From Gloeocapsopsis dulcis (lineage in GTDB: Bacteria; Cyanobacteriota; Cyanobacteriia; Cyanobacteriales; Chroococcidiopsidaceae), in contig NZ_CP119968.1 in assembly GCF_032163395.1 (NCBI RefSeq), positions 5,172,001 to 5,236,000 of the forward strand: a stretch of 64,000 nucleotides of DNA, in the 5' to 3' direction. Position numbers and translations under genes: made by a program. The notes beneath the pieces are model-generated. The model ran no database searches. It was not told where the DNA came from and saw only the letters and a program-made list of their open reading frames with translations. How positions within the stretch are numbered: position 1 is the first letter of the stretch; every line of letters starts with the position of its first letter. Shown piece by piece: positions 1-8,792 of the stretch.

Positions 1-98
1 ACATAAAGTTACGCATCGGTGATAGCTTGATATTTGATTACTATAAAACAGTTAATTGTTTAATCTTAAGCTAACCTGGGCGTTGACTTTGTAACTCA

Positions 99-1166
99 AT
101 GGCAATACCGACAAAATTATTAATTGCGGCGAGTGGTACTGGCGGACATCTGTTTCCGGCGATCGCACTAGCTGAACAGTTACCAGATTATGAGATTGAG
201 TGGTTGGGTGTTCCCGATCGCTTAGAAACGCAGTTAGTTCCCGCACAATATCCACTCCACAACATTTCGGTTGCGGGATTTCAAGAACGCTTAGGAATTG
301 GTACGCTACGCAATCTAAGTAAAATTGCCAGTTCGGTTTTTCAAGTCCGCCAGCTACTGCAACAAAAGTCATTTCAAGGCGTTTTCACTACAGGGGGTTA
401 CATCGCCGCCCCTGCTGTCATGGCTGCGCGATCGCTGGGAATTCCGATAATTCTGCACGAATCTAACGCGATACCTGGAAAAGTCACGCGTTTTTTTAGC
501 TCATTGTGTACTGCCGTTGCGCTGGGGTTTGAACCCGCAGCCCAGTACTTACCGCGTATTCAAACAATTTATACTGGCACACCAGTGCGATCGCAGTTTT
601 TAAGTGCAAAAGAACAATTACCTCTCCTCGATCTGCCAATTCCTGACAAGGCATTCCTCATCGTTATTGTCGGTGGTAGCCAGGGTGCAGTTGCAGTTAA
701 TCAACTGATCCGTCAGTGTGCGCCAGCATGGTTTGACGCTGGTGTGTGGATTGTACATTTGACAGGAAATAACGATCCTGATGTCGCAAGTCTCCAACAT
801 CCACAGTATTTTCCCCTGCCTTTTTATGACAATATGGCAAGTTTGCTGCAAAGAGCAAATCTAGCGATCGGGCGTTCTGGGGCTGGTACTGTCACCGAGT
901 TAGCTATTACTCGCAAACCTGCAATTTTTATTCCGTTACCAACTGCTGCGGAAGATCATCAATTCTACAATGCTCAAGTCTTAGCCGCATCAGGTGCAGC
1001 CATAGTGTTTCGCCAAAAAGAATTAACTCCCGAAGTGTTGCAAACTCAGGTATTGGAGTTATTACACTCACCCGCATTGCAAAAAATGGCGGATGCTGCC
1101 GGAAAAATTGCAGTTTTTGATAGTGCTGAAAGATTGGCGAAGTTGGTGCGCGAGCTAGTACATTAG
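99..1166 (+). CDS. murG: UDP-GlcNAc:undecaprenyl-PP-MurNAc-pentapeptide GlcNAc transferase (MurG)
   Basis: MurG adds N-acetylglucosamine to lipid I to make lipid II on the inner face of the plasma membrane, the last cytoplasmic step of peptidoglycan precursor synthesis. The 355-residue protein has the usual length. It carries the N-terminal glycine-rich loop GTGGH (residues 13-17), which contacts the lipid-linked acceptor. The C-terminal half has the family's donor-binding segment GRSGAGTVTELA (about residues 258-269), followed by the EDHQFYNA stretch. The ATG at 99 directly precedes the conserved beta-strand and glycine loop, so the start is secure. The gene stands alone, with a Uma2-family gene beginning about 75 bp downstream on the same strand. 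Identification rests on family motifs and is near certain. Confidence 0.96.
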   Translation: MAIPTKLLIAASGTGGHLFPAIALAEQLPDYEIEWLGVPDRLETQLVPAQYPLHNISVAGFQERLGIGTLRNLSKIASSVFQVRQLLQQKSFQGVFTTGGYIAAPAVMAARSLGIPIILHESNAIPGKVTRFFSSLCTAVALGFEPAAQYLPRIQTIYTGTPVRSQFLSAKEQLPLLDLPIPDKAFLIVIVGGSQGAVAVNQLIRQCAPAWFDAGVWIVHLTGNNDPDVASLQHPQYFPLPFYDNMASLLQRANLAIGRSGAGTVTELAITRKPAIFIPLPTAAEDHQFYNAQVLAASGAAIVFRQKELTPEVLQTQVLELLHSPALQKMADAAGKIAVFDSAERLAKLVRELVH

Positions 1167-1239
1167 TATTATTCTCGGCAAAACGTTAAAATGTGGGATA
1201 ACGATTCAACGTAACACTGACAAGCTTTGCTTGAGAATT

Positions 1240-1857
1240 ATGCAAACACAACAGCGATACTACACTCCAGAAGAATACTTGAAGTTAGAGGAGGCTGCTG
1301 AATACAAAAGTGAATATATTGATGGGCCAATAGTTCCAATGGCAGGCGGTTCAACAAATCATAATCAAATAGCACTTAACTTTAGCACCGAGTTAAATTT
1401 TGCCTTTAAAAGACAAAACTATCGGGTATATATGGGAGATGTTCGGTTGTGGATACCCGAAAGGCGGTTTTACACCTATCCAGATGTCATGGTGATAGTT
1501 GGAGAACCAGAGTATTACAATAACCGCACAGATACAATCACGAATCCCCAAGTTATTGTCGAGGTTTTATCAGAATCGACTCAAGGTTACGATCGCGAAG
1601 AAAAATTCCGTGCTTACCGGACAATCGCTTCTTTCCAGGAATACTTACTAATTGATCAAAACTCAATTCACATCGATCAGTTGTCGCAAACAGGGAAAAA
1701 ACGTTGGGAACTACGCGAGTACGATCAAGAAGACAAAGCCCTAACTTTAACGACAGTCCCTTTTGAGATTTCCCTAGTCGATTTATATAATAAAGTCAAG
1801 TTTGAACCTAGTGCTGCGCAATACAACAATGCAGGTTCTGATATTATCTCCGATTGA
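1240..1857 (+). CDS. Uma2 family putative endonuclease (DUF820)
   Basis: This belongs to the Uma2 (DUF820) family, which is hugely amplified in cyanobacteria and has a PD-(D/E)XK restriction-endonuclease-like fold. Its biological role is not established. Visible landmarks are the N-terminal YYTPEEYLKLEE segment, the YPDVMVIV strand with the conserved Asp, and the VIVEVLSEST strand with the catalytic-type Glu, followed by YDREEKFRAYR. A TTG codon at 1231 would add three residues, but the ATG at 1240 begins exactly at the conserved N-terminus and is preferred. The gene is 205 aa, a normal length. A long perfect hairpin begins just after its stop codon. Two other members lie in the window (3695-4258 and 50429-51097); they are divergent in sequence, not recent duplicates. 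Confidence 0.85.
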   Translation: MQTQQRYYTPEEYLKLEEAAEYKSEYIDGPIVPMAGGSTNHNQIALNFSTELNFAFKRQNYRVYMGDVRLWIPERRFYTYPDVMVIVGEPEYYNNRTDTITNPQVIVEVLSESTQGYDREEKFRAYRTIASFQEYLLIDQNSIHIDQLSQTGKKRWELREYDQEDKALTLTTVPFEISLVDLYNKVKFEPSAAQYNNAGSDIISD

Positions 1858-1890
1858 GTAACTCTAGTAGTAATTCGCTACTAGAGTTAC
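1858..1890. terminator. Perfect 13-bp hairpin between convergent genes
   Basis: GTAACTCTAGTAG (1858-1870) pairs with CTACTAGAGTTAC (1878-1890) around a 7-base loop, directly after the TGA of the upstream gene. It lies between converging transcription units. There is no clear T-tract on either side, so it may act as a bidirectional terminator or as a 3'-end stability structure. Confidence 0.6.
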
Positions 1891-1921
1891 TTGCTAGTCA
1901 CTAGTCACCTTTACTCTTTGC

Positions 1922-3181
1922 TCACTCACGCCTAACATTGAATTTTTCACAGTATTTCGCAAATTGAGCATTTACCTTTTCAGGATCTAGTCCAAACTGC
2001 TCTAAAGAGTACCGATGAACTCCATGCTTATGCTGAGGATTCTGCGCTAACCAAGTTTTGATGTTTTCTGCCATTTGTGGATGAAATTCATAACCAAAAT
2101 AGGCATAGATCTGACGTACTATACCAATAGGATCTTGCACAAGGGTGTGATAGTGTACATCATAGAAACGAGAAGACTGTTCAGAATCGCGGACTTGCAT
2201 TTCTCTTACCAAAGCCTTAGCGATGCGATCGCTCCAGTATTTGCCTAGTGTTTTTGGTTCAATGCGATCGCTATAAATTCCGCGAACTATTGCAGTTAAA
2301 CTGCAGATCGAAGGAAGCACTTTCAGAGGATCGCGGTGTGTCTGCACAATACAAGCATCAGGAAAAACTTTAATCAATGCATCCAAGTAAAATATATGTG
2401 CAGGTGCTTTGAATACCCAGTGACTGTCTGGTGGGTAGTGCCATGCTAAAAGTTGCAACTGCTGCCGATAAAATTGATATGCTCTAACCAGATCGTAGGT
2501 TTCTAGCCACTCGGCGTAACACTTCACATTTGCTCGAATCTCAAAAATTGGGCTAGTGAATTCATGCTCAAATAAAGGGTTACATTCTTCAGGTCCTTTA
2601 GGATTAAGATTATGTACTGTAGTAAGTTGTGGCGCTAAAGTATTGTACCGTTTAACAAATTTCTCTACCCTTTGAATCCGAGGATCGCTATTACGGTTGT
2701 GGTACTCAGGCGGTGGTGAAGGACTTGCCATTTCCCATAAATGCAGCCAGCGACTTGCAGGATCTTGGGCTAACAAATTATGGAGTAACGTAGTCCCAGA
2801 TCTTGGCATTCCTAAAATAAATAAGGGTCGTGCGATCGGCACTTGTAATATTTCAGGATAATGTTTGAGATCTTCTTGAATACGCAATCGATTGCTCAAC
2901 AGTTGAATGCACAACTTGCGCATAAAATAGCGCCCAAATAAATTGAGTGCAGCGTCTTTTTCTAAAGATTCCAGCAGAGTCCGTAGTGGAAGACGAAAAC
3001 TTTCATCACCCCAATTAGATAATCCAGTTTTACTGCTTGCAGCAGTCAACAGCGATGCTTCGGAAAGGTCAACTAACGAAATTCCATTTTGCTTAAGAGT
3101 TTCTCCTGTCCAGTTTATCCCCCGCAACCATAAGGGACGATAAGGATGTTCAAATGTAAAGTTGTGCAAAGTGCCTGTCAT
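1922..3181 (-). CDS. Sulfotransferase family protein
   Basis: A 419-residue PAPS-dependent sulfotransferase-fold protein. The 5'-phosphosulfate-binding loop is seen as FILGMPRSGTTLLHNLL (near residue 125). The 3'-phosphate-binding segment is seen as HRDPLKVLPSICSLT (near residue 285). The length and the tail rich in Tyr, His and Asn match the large bacterial sulfotransferase group rather than the short eukaryotic type. Acceptor substrates in cyanobacteria are mostly unknown and may be polysaccharides, glycolipids or small metabolites. No polysaccharide gene cluster surrounds it, so no substrate can be inferred. The ATG at 3181 is supported by the length. The gene converges on the Uma2 gene at 1240 across the hairpin at 1858. 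Confidence 0.88.
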   Translation of the reverse strand: MTGTLHNFTFEHPYRPLWLRGINWTGETLKQNGISLVDLSEASLLTAASSKTGLSNWGDESFRLPLRTLLESLEKDAALNLFGRYFMRKLCIQLLSNRLRIQEDLKHYPEILQVPIARPLFILGMPRSGTTLLHNLLAQDPASRWLHLWEMASPSPPPEYHNRNSDPRIQRVEKFVKRYNTLAPQLTTVHNLNPKGPEECNPLFEHEFTSPIFEIRANVKCYAEWLETYDLVRAYQFYRQQLQLLAWHYPPDSHWVFKAPAHIFYLDALIKVFPDACIVQTHRDPLKVLPSICSLTAIVRGIYSDRIEPKTLGKYWSDRIAKALVREMQVRDSEQSSRFYDVHYHTLVQDPIGIVRQIYAYFGYEFHPQMAENIKTWLAQNPQHKHGVHRYSLEQFGLDPEKVNAQFAKYCEKFNVRRE

Positions 3182-3321
3182 AGGAATTTGTGAAGTTCCA
3201 CTAGTTCACATTGTTACTACAAAAGAATTTTGCCAAAATCCTTACAGATTAGTCTCGATCGTATATAAAGTTTTGCATCAAAATGATATAACTATGCAAT
3301 AGTCCTATTGCGATCGCCTCA

Positions 3322-3543
3322 ATGTCTGAGCAAAAACCTATTAGTGTCTGGAACTACAAGCCTTGGTGGTGTCAGCCTTGGTCTATCTTGCTGACTGGGG
3401 TTACACTTATCGGTGGTAGTTGGATTCTCTTCAGAATTTTTTGGTTAACGAGTCTGGTAGCTATTCCTGTACTAGCGTGGATGGGATTTTTCCTATTAAT
3501 TTATCCGCGATTAGTAGCAAGTGATGATTTGTTTAATAAATAA
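3322..3543 (+). CDS. Small membrane protein, DUF6737-like
   Basis: A 73-residue protein with a Trp-rich N-terminus (WNYKPWWCQPW, residues 10-20) and two closely spaced hydrophobic helices (about 22-43 and 45-64) with a short hinge. It resembles the cyanobacterial DUF6737 family, for which no function is known. It is single and divergent from the sulfotransferase gene (140 bp between starts), so the two may share a promoter region. Inference is limited to integral membrane location. Confidence 0.7.
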   Translation: MSEQKPISVWNYKPWWCQPWSILLTGVTLIGGSWILFRIFWLTSLVAIPVLAWMGFFLLIYPRLVASDDLFNK

Positions 3544-3559
3544 GTAGATAAAAATATCA

Positions 3560-3680
3560 GTTTTGAATTTTAAGTTTTGAGTCCTAAAGAGTTTTGAATT
3601 TTGAGTTTTGAATTATAAAGAATTTTCTTAACTCAGCACTCAACACTCATAACTCTCTTAAGCTCATAACTCTACTATTG
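3560..3680. repeat. TTTTGAGT / ACTCAAAA-type dispersed repeat
   Basis: The intergenic stretch holds several copies of a GAGTTTTGAATTTT-like unit, followed by complementary ACTCA/AACTC units (CAGCACTCAACACTCATAAC and related). The whole can fold on itself. Closely related words recur at 61667-61770 near the other end of the window, so this is a member of a dispersed non-coding repeat family. Confidence 0.6.
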
Positions 3681-3694
3681 TCCACTTCCTGAAT

Positions 3695-4258
3695 TTAACT
3701 TCCTGCTTTTAACCAACTAAACATTTGATTAACACTTAAGTTTAATTGTATATATTCTGGGACTGGCAATATATTATCATTAGTCAGTTCTATTAGTTGC
3801 TGCTCAGGGAAAAAAGCTAGTACCAACCGACTAGCTGGGTCGATCAACCATCCTAATTGAGTACCATGTCTTAAACAATGTAAGATATTACTAATGACTT
3901 TGGTAGTATTTTGATCAGGAGAAAGAATTTCAATTGTCCAATCAGGATGCACAGCAAATACATTTTCTATTTCCCCATCTCGATCAAAAGGAATTCTACT
4001 CCAAGTGAATACGGTGACATCAGGAACAAGAGATCTTCCACCAAACGTACAGCGTAACTCAGGAAATGCTAGAGCATTTTTTTTTGTTTCTGCTACTTGA
4101 TTCACTGCATCACACAGCTTGAGTTGCAATCGCGAGTGTTTACCTTGAGGCATTGGTTTTTGATGAATCTTACCATTAGCAAATTCACTAGCAGGCTTCG
4201 TTTCTGGTAGTTTGAGAAACTCTTCTAGTGTAAATTGCTGATGCAGTGTAGTTGTCAT
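3695..4258 (-). CDS. Uma2 family putative endonuclease (DUF820)
   Basis: The second Uma2-family gene of the window, 187 residues. The landmarks are FTLEEFLKLPETKPASEF at the N-terminus, a HSRLQLKLCDAVN helix, the VPDVTVF strand carrying the conserved Asp, WTIEILSPDQ carrying the Glu, and the LGWLIDP strand near residue 135. The fold is that of PD-(D/E)XK nucleases; the cellular role is unknown. It starts at an ATG at 4258 and lies 36 bp upstream of the end of the CNNM-type gene on the same strand. The sequence is well diverged from the other two copies here. Confidence 0.85.
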   Translation of the reverse strand: MTTTLHQQFTLEEFLKLPETKPASEFANGKIHQKPMPQGKHSRLQLKLCDAVNQVAETKKNALAFPELRCTFGGRSLVPDVTVFTWSRIPFDRDGEIENVFAVHPDWTIEILSPDQNTTKVISNILHCLRHGTQLGWLIDPASRLVLAFFPEQQLIELTNDNILPVPEYIQLNLSVNQMFSWLKAGS

Positions 4259-4293
4259 TTTTTTATGTTTGTAAATTGATCAATAATTAAAAC

Positions 4294-5355
4294 TTAAGGT
4301 TTATTCTTTGCAGCTTTATTGCTAAAAATTCTAAACTCTAACATTCGTTCGCGTTTTTTTCGAGCAATTTCTTGAAGATCTATAATGCGATCTGTTTCAT
4401 CGACAATTTCTCCAGTGAGCACTTCTAGCACATCTTCTAGGGTTACGACTCCAGCAACATTGCCATATTCATCAACGACAACTACTAAATGTTCGCGTGC
4501 TTCGAGAAAGTTTTTCAGTAATTTATCAGCGCGAATTGTCTCAGGAACAAAGCGTACTTTACGCGTAAGGCTAGCAATTTTTTGGTCGTTATTTCCTTCA
4601 ACCATTGCTGCTAGCAACTTTTGTTTAAGAGCAAACCCCAAAACTTGATCGATAGATTCTCCTACGACAATAATTCGGGTGTGTTGTGAACCAATAATTT
4701 CCTTTTTGCATTCAGCAAGTGTTAAATCACCCGATAGATATGTAATAATGGTTCGCGGAGTCATTAAATCGGCAGCAGTAAGATCATTTAACCGAAAGAC
4801 GCGCTGAATCATTTCGGCTTCGTCATCTTCAATAATGCCTTCTTGATACCCAATATTTGCTAATAATTTAATTTCTGCTTCATTGGTTGTTGGTCTTCTT
4901 TTACCTTTAGTAAAAGGTTGTGTAGCTTTTTCAACAATCCAAACTACAGGCTTTAATAGAAAAGTTAATCCTTTAACAGGTATCGCTGCTAGCAAAGATA
5001 TTGGTTCGGCATATCTTTCACCGACAGTTTTAGGAACAATTTCGCCAAAAATGATAATGAGAAAGGTAAGAATTGCTGAAAATATCCCTAACCATGCATC
5101 TCCTAAAACATTGGTTGCAACACCACCAATAATAATGCTACCGACAATGTTGAATATATTATTAAGAATAACAATCGTTGCAATGGGACGACTAATCTTC
5201 TCTTTGATTGACAACAGTGCAATCGTTGAAGGAATATTACTCTGTGCTAACTGACGTGCCCGAATTGTAGAGATTGATAGCAATGCGGTTTCTACACCAG
5301 AGCAGAGTGCTGAACCAGTAAGAATAATGAGTACAATGATAGCCAGAGTTAGCAT
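4294..5355 (-). CDS. CNNM/HlyC-type transporter-like protein (DUF21 + CBS pair)
   Basis: This is an integral membrane protein of the CNNM/CorC family, often annotated as hemolysin-like and now associated with Mg2+ homeostasis or efflux. The N-terminal DUF21 region has at least three hydrophobic helices, including LTLAIIVLIILTGSALCSG at the start and an FLIIIFGEIVPKTVGERYAE segment containing the conserved Glu-Ile-Val-Pro-Lys-Thr. A tandem CBS region follows (from about TAADLMTPRT to VVTLEDVLEVLTGEIVDE). The C-terminal CorC_HlyC domain of longer homologues is missing, so this is the short form. A TTG at 5379 would add eight residues; the ATG at 5355 begins at the first helix and is chosen. txlA lies 58 bp upstream in the same direction and may be cotranscribed. 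Confidence 0.88.
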   Translation of the reverse strand: MLTLAIIVLIILTGSALCSGVETALLSISTIRARQLAQSNIPSTIALLSIKEKISRPIATIVILNNIFNIVGSIIIGGVATNVLGDAWLGIFSAILTFLIIIFGEIVPKTVGERYAEPISLLAAIPVKGLTFLLKPVVWIVEKATQPFTKGKRRPTTNEAEIKLLANIGYQEGIIEDDEAEMIQRVFRLNDLTAADLMTPRTIITYLSGDLTLAECKKEIIGSQHTRIIVVGESIDQVLGFALKQKLLAAMVEGNNDQKIASLTRKVRFVPETIRADKLLKNFLEAREHLVVVVDEYGNVAGVVTLEDVLEVLTGEIVDETDRIIDLQEIARKKRERMLEFRIFSNKAAKNKP

Positions 5356-5413
5356 ATTATTTAAATTTGTTGCAGACAATTGTGAAATTGCCTGCTAGAG
5401 TGTTTGAGATATT

Positions 5414-5986
5414 CTAATTGACTACTTGACTACCATGAAGTCGCGGATTGTCTGCGTTATCAGCAGGTGTTACAGGTGCTGTAAACTTGGAAACTTGACC
5501 GCTGCTGTGTTGAGCATAAGGTAGGGGTGAGTCTGCAACCAAAGCATCTAAATTCGTTGCCATAACCATACGGGGCTGTTCGCCAACGCTTTGTGCGATC
5601 GCTTCACCCTCTTTATTCAAAAACACAAAATGGGGAATTCCATCAACACGATAATGGAGAATTTCTGGCAACCACTTGCTATTATCGACATTCAGCATGA
5701 CAAAATTTACCGATTCGCCGTATTCTTGCTTTAACTGTGCTATATCTGGTGCCATTGCCTGACAGCTAGTACACCAATTCGCATAAAATTCCATGAGCGA
5801 TGGTTTGCCATTAGTCAGTGCCACTTCTAAGGGGACAGCTTCCTCGTCTAAGTGCGTCAACGATACTGCACTCGTTTGGTTTCTTAAGCCTAAAAATAAA
5901 GCTACGCTCAGTGCGATCGCAACTAATACAATCAAAAAATTTCTAACGCGCTTTCCAGTATTCGCTTCCTGTGAACTAACACTCAT
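5414..5986 (-). CDS. txlA: Thylakoid-type membrane thioredoxin TxlA (HCF164 homologue)
   Basis: A 190-residue protein with one N-terminal membrane anchor (about residues 16-34) and a thioredoxin domain whose redox motif is WCTSC (near residue 71). The cyanobacterial TxlA/chloroplast HCF164 family keeps this layout and hands reductant from CcdA-type carriers to lumenal targets needed for cytochrome b6f assembly and photosynthetic redox balance. The family assignment rests on the anchor plus the CTSC site and the VDGIPHFVFLNKEG segment with the cis-Pro. The tail after residue 155 is low-complexity. It lies divergent from the NIL-ferredoxin gene at 6132 and directly upstream of the CNNM-type gene. 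Confidence 0.9.
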   Translation of the reverse strand: MSVSSQEANTGKRVRNFLIVLVAIALSVALFLGLRNQTSAVSLTHLDEEAVPLEVALTNGKPSLMEFYANWCTSCQAMAPDIAQLKQEYGESVNFVMLNVDNSKWLPEILHYRVDGIPHFVFLNKEGEAIAQSVGEQPRMVMATNLDALVADSPLPYAQHSSGQVSKFTAPVTPADNADNPRLHGSQVVN

Positions 5987-6131
5987 AAGGTTTCGATTAA
6001 AACTTGTTCAACCCTCATGTTAATCAGTGTAGCCGAAGGAGCAAGAAGCGATAGTATAAATCTGAGGGTTCAGAGGTTAGACAACATTTCTTCCCTAATC
6101 TCCGACCTCCAATCCCTTCTTCGCTAAAGCT

Positions 6132-6536
6132 GTGAAAAAGCGAGTTACTCTTACATTTCCTAAACGCGCAGTTCAAATGCCAGTCACTTATCGCCTGGCA
6201 AAAGATTTTAATGTTGCCGCAAATATTATTCGCGCCCAAGTCGCCCCGAATCAAATCGGTAAACTTGTCGTTGAACTATCCGGCGATATCGATCAGCTTG
6301 ATGCGGCAATTGAATGGATGCGATCGCTGCATATTGCTGTGTCACAAAGTGTAGCAGAGATTGTTATCGATCAAGATAGTTGTGTAGACTGTGGCTTGTG
6401 TACAGGTGTTTGTCCGACTGAAGCCTTAACTCTCGATCCTGAAACTTATCGCCTAACATTTACGCGATCGCGCTGTATTGTCTGCGAACAGTGTATCCCT
6501 ACTTGTCCAGTGGAAGCTATTTCAATCAATCTTTAG
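6132..6536 (+). CDS. NIL-domain 4Fe-4S ferredoxin
   Basis: A 134-residue two-domain protein. Residues 1-75 form an NIL domain, the small ligand-binding-like fold first seen in methionine ABC transporter ATPases. Residues 78-134 form a bacterial 2[4Fe-4S] ferredoxin with cysteine groups CVDCGLCTGVC and CIVCEQCIPTC. Such proteins are common in cyanobacteria and occur near sulfur-amino-acid or photosystem genes. Their electron-transfer partners are unresolved. The start is GTG at 6132, since no ATG gives the complete NIL strand. Both cluster motifs are intact. Confidence 0.9.
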   Translation: MKKRVTLTFPKRAVQMPVTYRLAKDFNVAANIIRAQVAPNQIGKLVVELSGDIDQLDAAIEWMRSLHIAVSQSVAEIVIDQDSCVDCGLCTGVCPTEALTLDPETYRLTFTRSRCIVCEQCIPTCPVEAISINL

Positions 6537-6716
6537 TAAGTAATAACATTGACACTCTCGCCGCCAAACTTACGTTATAAAAACAACTTTTAGACTTTCT
6601 GAAGCAGTTTTTACAAATAGTTTAAAATTGGAATCTTCTGAAGATATGGATAATAGCTCAATTTTTGGATAGATTGAAATTGTTAATTCTTTCAAATAAA
6701 CTAGAGACTTCTAAAG

Positions 6717-7331
6717 ATGGCGTATAGCGATTTCAGTCTTGCTAAGGTTAAAAATGAGTTTAGCTTAACACTAGACGAAAGTCGTAGCTTATTTGCTGAT
6801 ACAAAGCCAGTTTTACCGTCTGAAACATTAAAAACTCTTTTAAAAGATTATATCCCCTTAGCAACCTCTATCTCAACAGAAAAAGCAAGGTCAGAGTTTT
6901 TAATTGCACCAATTTTAGCAGAAGTGAGAAGATTACTAAATAATCAAATATCCTTGTTTTCTGGTAATGAATTTAATGTCGATTCTAACAAAGGCTTACA
7001 AGGTTTTTGCGATTATATTATTAGTGGTTCTCGGGAGCAATTATTTATTACAGCTCCTGTAGTTATTATTTTTGAGGCAAAAAAGGAAGATATAATAGGT
7101 GGGCTTGGTCAGTGCGTTGCAGCGATGGTGGCGGCTCAGTGCTTTAATCAAAATCAAGGAAATAAAGTCGAACGCGTTTATGGCTCAGTTACTACTGGAA
7201 CTAACTGGAAATTCTTAATTTTAGAAGGAACTATTGTTTATATCGATTCAATTGAATACTATATCAAAGAAGTTGAGAAAATTTTAGGAATTTTACTACA
7301 ACCATTTCAACCTGCTTTGACCACTGTTTGA
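6717..7331 (+). CDS. Conserved hypothetical protein, possible PD-(D/E)XK nuclease fold
   Basis: I do not recognise a named family for this 204-residue protein. The middle shows an arrangement reminiscent of restriction-endonuclease-like folds: GFCDYIIS (Asp near residue 102), then VVIIFEAKKEDI (Glu-Ala-Lys near residue 123), then GGLGQCVAAMVAA, a Gln-containing helix. The N-terminal 60 residues look helical and charged. The GC content is lower than that of neighbouring argJ, consistent with an accessory gene. It is solitary and tail-to-tail with argJ (15 bp apart). The nuclease suggestion is inference from spacing of D...ExK...Q only. Confidence 0.6.
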   Translation: MAYSDFSLAKVKNEFSLTLDESRSLFADTKPVLPSETLKTLLKDYIPLATSISTEKARSEFLIAPILAEVRRLLNNQISLFSGNEFNVDSNKGLQGFCDYIISGSREQLFITAPVVIIFEAKKEDIIGGLGQCVAAMVAAQCFNQNQGNKVERVYGSVTTGTNWKFLILEGTIVYIDSIEYYIKEVEKILGILLQPFQPALTTV

Positions 7332-7346
7332 GTTTGAGCGTGCCCA

Positions 7347-8687
7347 TTAAGTTGTATACTCGGCATTAATTTTGACGTAATCGTAACTTAAATCACAACC
7401 CCAAGCTTTACCAGAACCTGAGCCATTACCAATACTCACTGCAATAATTACAGGGTTATCGATTCTTTGCAATGAAGCATTTGCACGATCAAATGGTAGC
7501 GATATTCCTGCTTCAACCACAGATAAATCGTTACTCATATCTGTCGCAACAACTCCTTTAGGTAAGGAAGAAGCTTCTGCAGCTTGCTTTAAATAGGCAC
7601 TTGCACCTGCACGATCAAAAGGTAATGGTTCGCCATTTTGCATCAACTCAAAATTACCCAGTTTAATTTGCAAGTTTTCCTGCTCAAAGGGAACTCCCGC
7701 ACGTCCCGCAGCAGCAGCAATTCTTCCCCAGTTGGGATCGCGTCCAAAGATTGCAGACTTAACTAGAGATGAACCTGCGATCGTTCTAGCAACTTTCCTA
7801 GCAGATTCCTCATCAGTTGCCCCCCTAACTTGTACTTCAATTAAACACGTTGCACCTTCACCATCGCGCGCAACAGCTTTTGCGAGACGTTGACACACTT
7901 CAGTTAACATTGCTTCTAGCTTCTCAGCTTCAGCCCCCATTTCTGTAATTGCAGGAGTGCGCGATTGACCATTCGCTAGGGCAATAAGAGTATCATTTGT
8001 GCTAGTATCACCATCCACAGTAATTTGATTAAAGCTTTTATCTGCCGCACGGCTGAGCATTTGCTGCCATAAAGAAGGAGAAACTACAGCATCGCAGGTA
8101 ACAAAAGCTAGCATTGTTGCCATATTCGGATGAATCATCCCCGAACCTTTAGCAATTCCACCCATGCGCACAGGGCGATCGCCCATAGTAGTTTCTAGCG
8201 CGACTGATTTTGTGACTAAATCCGTTGTGACAATCGCTTGCGCAGCATCATCAGAACCTGTTTCAGAAGCAGCTGCGACAAGTTTAGGGATTCCAGTTTT
8301 GAGCGCATCCATGCGAATTCGACTTCCGATTACCCCTGTTGAAGCGATCAGCACTGAATCAGAAGGAATATTCAACGCTTGTCCGAGTAGCATGGCACTT
8401 TCTAAAGTATCTAGCCATCCCTGCGAACCTGTAGAAGCGTTAGCTTGTCCAGCATTACATAATATTGCTCTAGCGCTTGCTTTTGCTTGAAGGCGCTGGC
8501 GACAGTAATCGACACATGCAGCGCGGACTTGGGACGTAGTGAAAACACCTGCGGCGATCGCTTCGACATCTGACACAATCAATGCCAAATCTGGAAGTCC
8601 TGAAGGTTTCAATCCCGCCGTGATTCCTGCTGCTTTATACCCTCTGGGAGCAGTCACGCCACCCTCAATTTCTTGCCATTGTGACAT
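7347..8687 (-). CDS. argJ: Bifunctional glutamate N-acetyltransferase/amino-acid acetyltransferase (ArgJ)
   Basis: ArgJ transfers the acetyl group from N-acetylornithine to glutamate, recycling acetyl in arginine synthesis; bifunctional forms also use acetyl-CoA. The precursor self-cleaves at the conserved GMIHPNMATML segment (near residue 185), where the Thr becomes the nucleophile. The C-terminus GKAWGCDLSYDYVKINAEYT is the cyanobacterial consensus. The protein is 446 residues, about 30-40 longer than the roughly 413 expected. The excess lies near residues 363-405, between AYLKQAA and NPVIIAV. It is bounded by two near-copies of LPFDRAxAS (about 355 and 397), a sign of an in-frame insertion or partial duplication. 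Reading frame and all catalytic segments are intact. Confidence 0.95.
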   Translation of the reverse strand: MSQWQEIEGGVTAPRGYKAAGITAGLKPSGLPDLALIVSDVEAIAAGVFTTSQVRAACVDYCRQRLQAKASARAILCNAGQANASTGSQGWLDTLESAMLLGQALNIPSDSVLIASTGVIGSRIRMDALKTGIPKLVAAASETGSDDAAQAIVTTDLVTKSVALETTMGDRPVRMGGIAKGSGMIHPNMATMLAFVTCDAVVSPSLWQQMLSRAADKSFNQITVDGDTSTNDTLIALANGQSRTPAITEMGAEAEKLEAMLTEVCQRLAKAVARDGEGATCLIEVQVRGATDEESARKVARTIAGSSLVKSAIFGRDPNWGRIAAAAGRAGVPFEQENLQIKLGNFELMQNGEPLPFDRAGASAYLKQAAEASSLPKGVVATDMSNDLSVVEAGISLPFDRANASLQRIDNPVIIAVSIGNGSGSGKAWGCDLSYDYVKINAEYTT

Positions 8688-8762
8688 TCTTCCTGCCTTT
8701 GCCCGCGTGCCATATCTATAGCGTTTAGTGTCCCCGATGCCTCATTTCGCGCCATTATCAAT

Positions 8763-8792
8763 AAAAAAGGAGAGTCTTTTGTACGACTCTCC
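8763..8792 (-). terminator. Rho-independent terminator downstream of gatB
   Basis: GGAGAGTC (8769-8776) and GACTCTCC (8785-8792) form an 8-bp stem with an 8-base loop. On the minus strand the stem is followed by a run of T (the AAAAAA at 8763-8768). It lies 160 bp past the gatB stop codon and before argJ, so it should isolate the two same-strand genes. Confidence 0.8.

Noticed and set aside
52-372. Minus-strand 106-codon frame opposite the start of murG
   Set aside because: Shadow of murG, with no family-like sequence.
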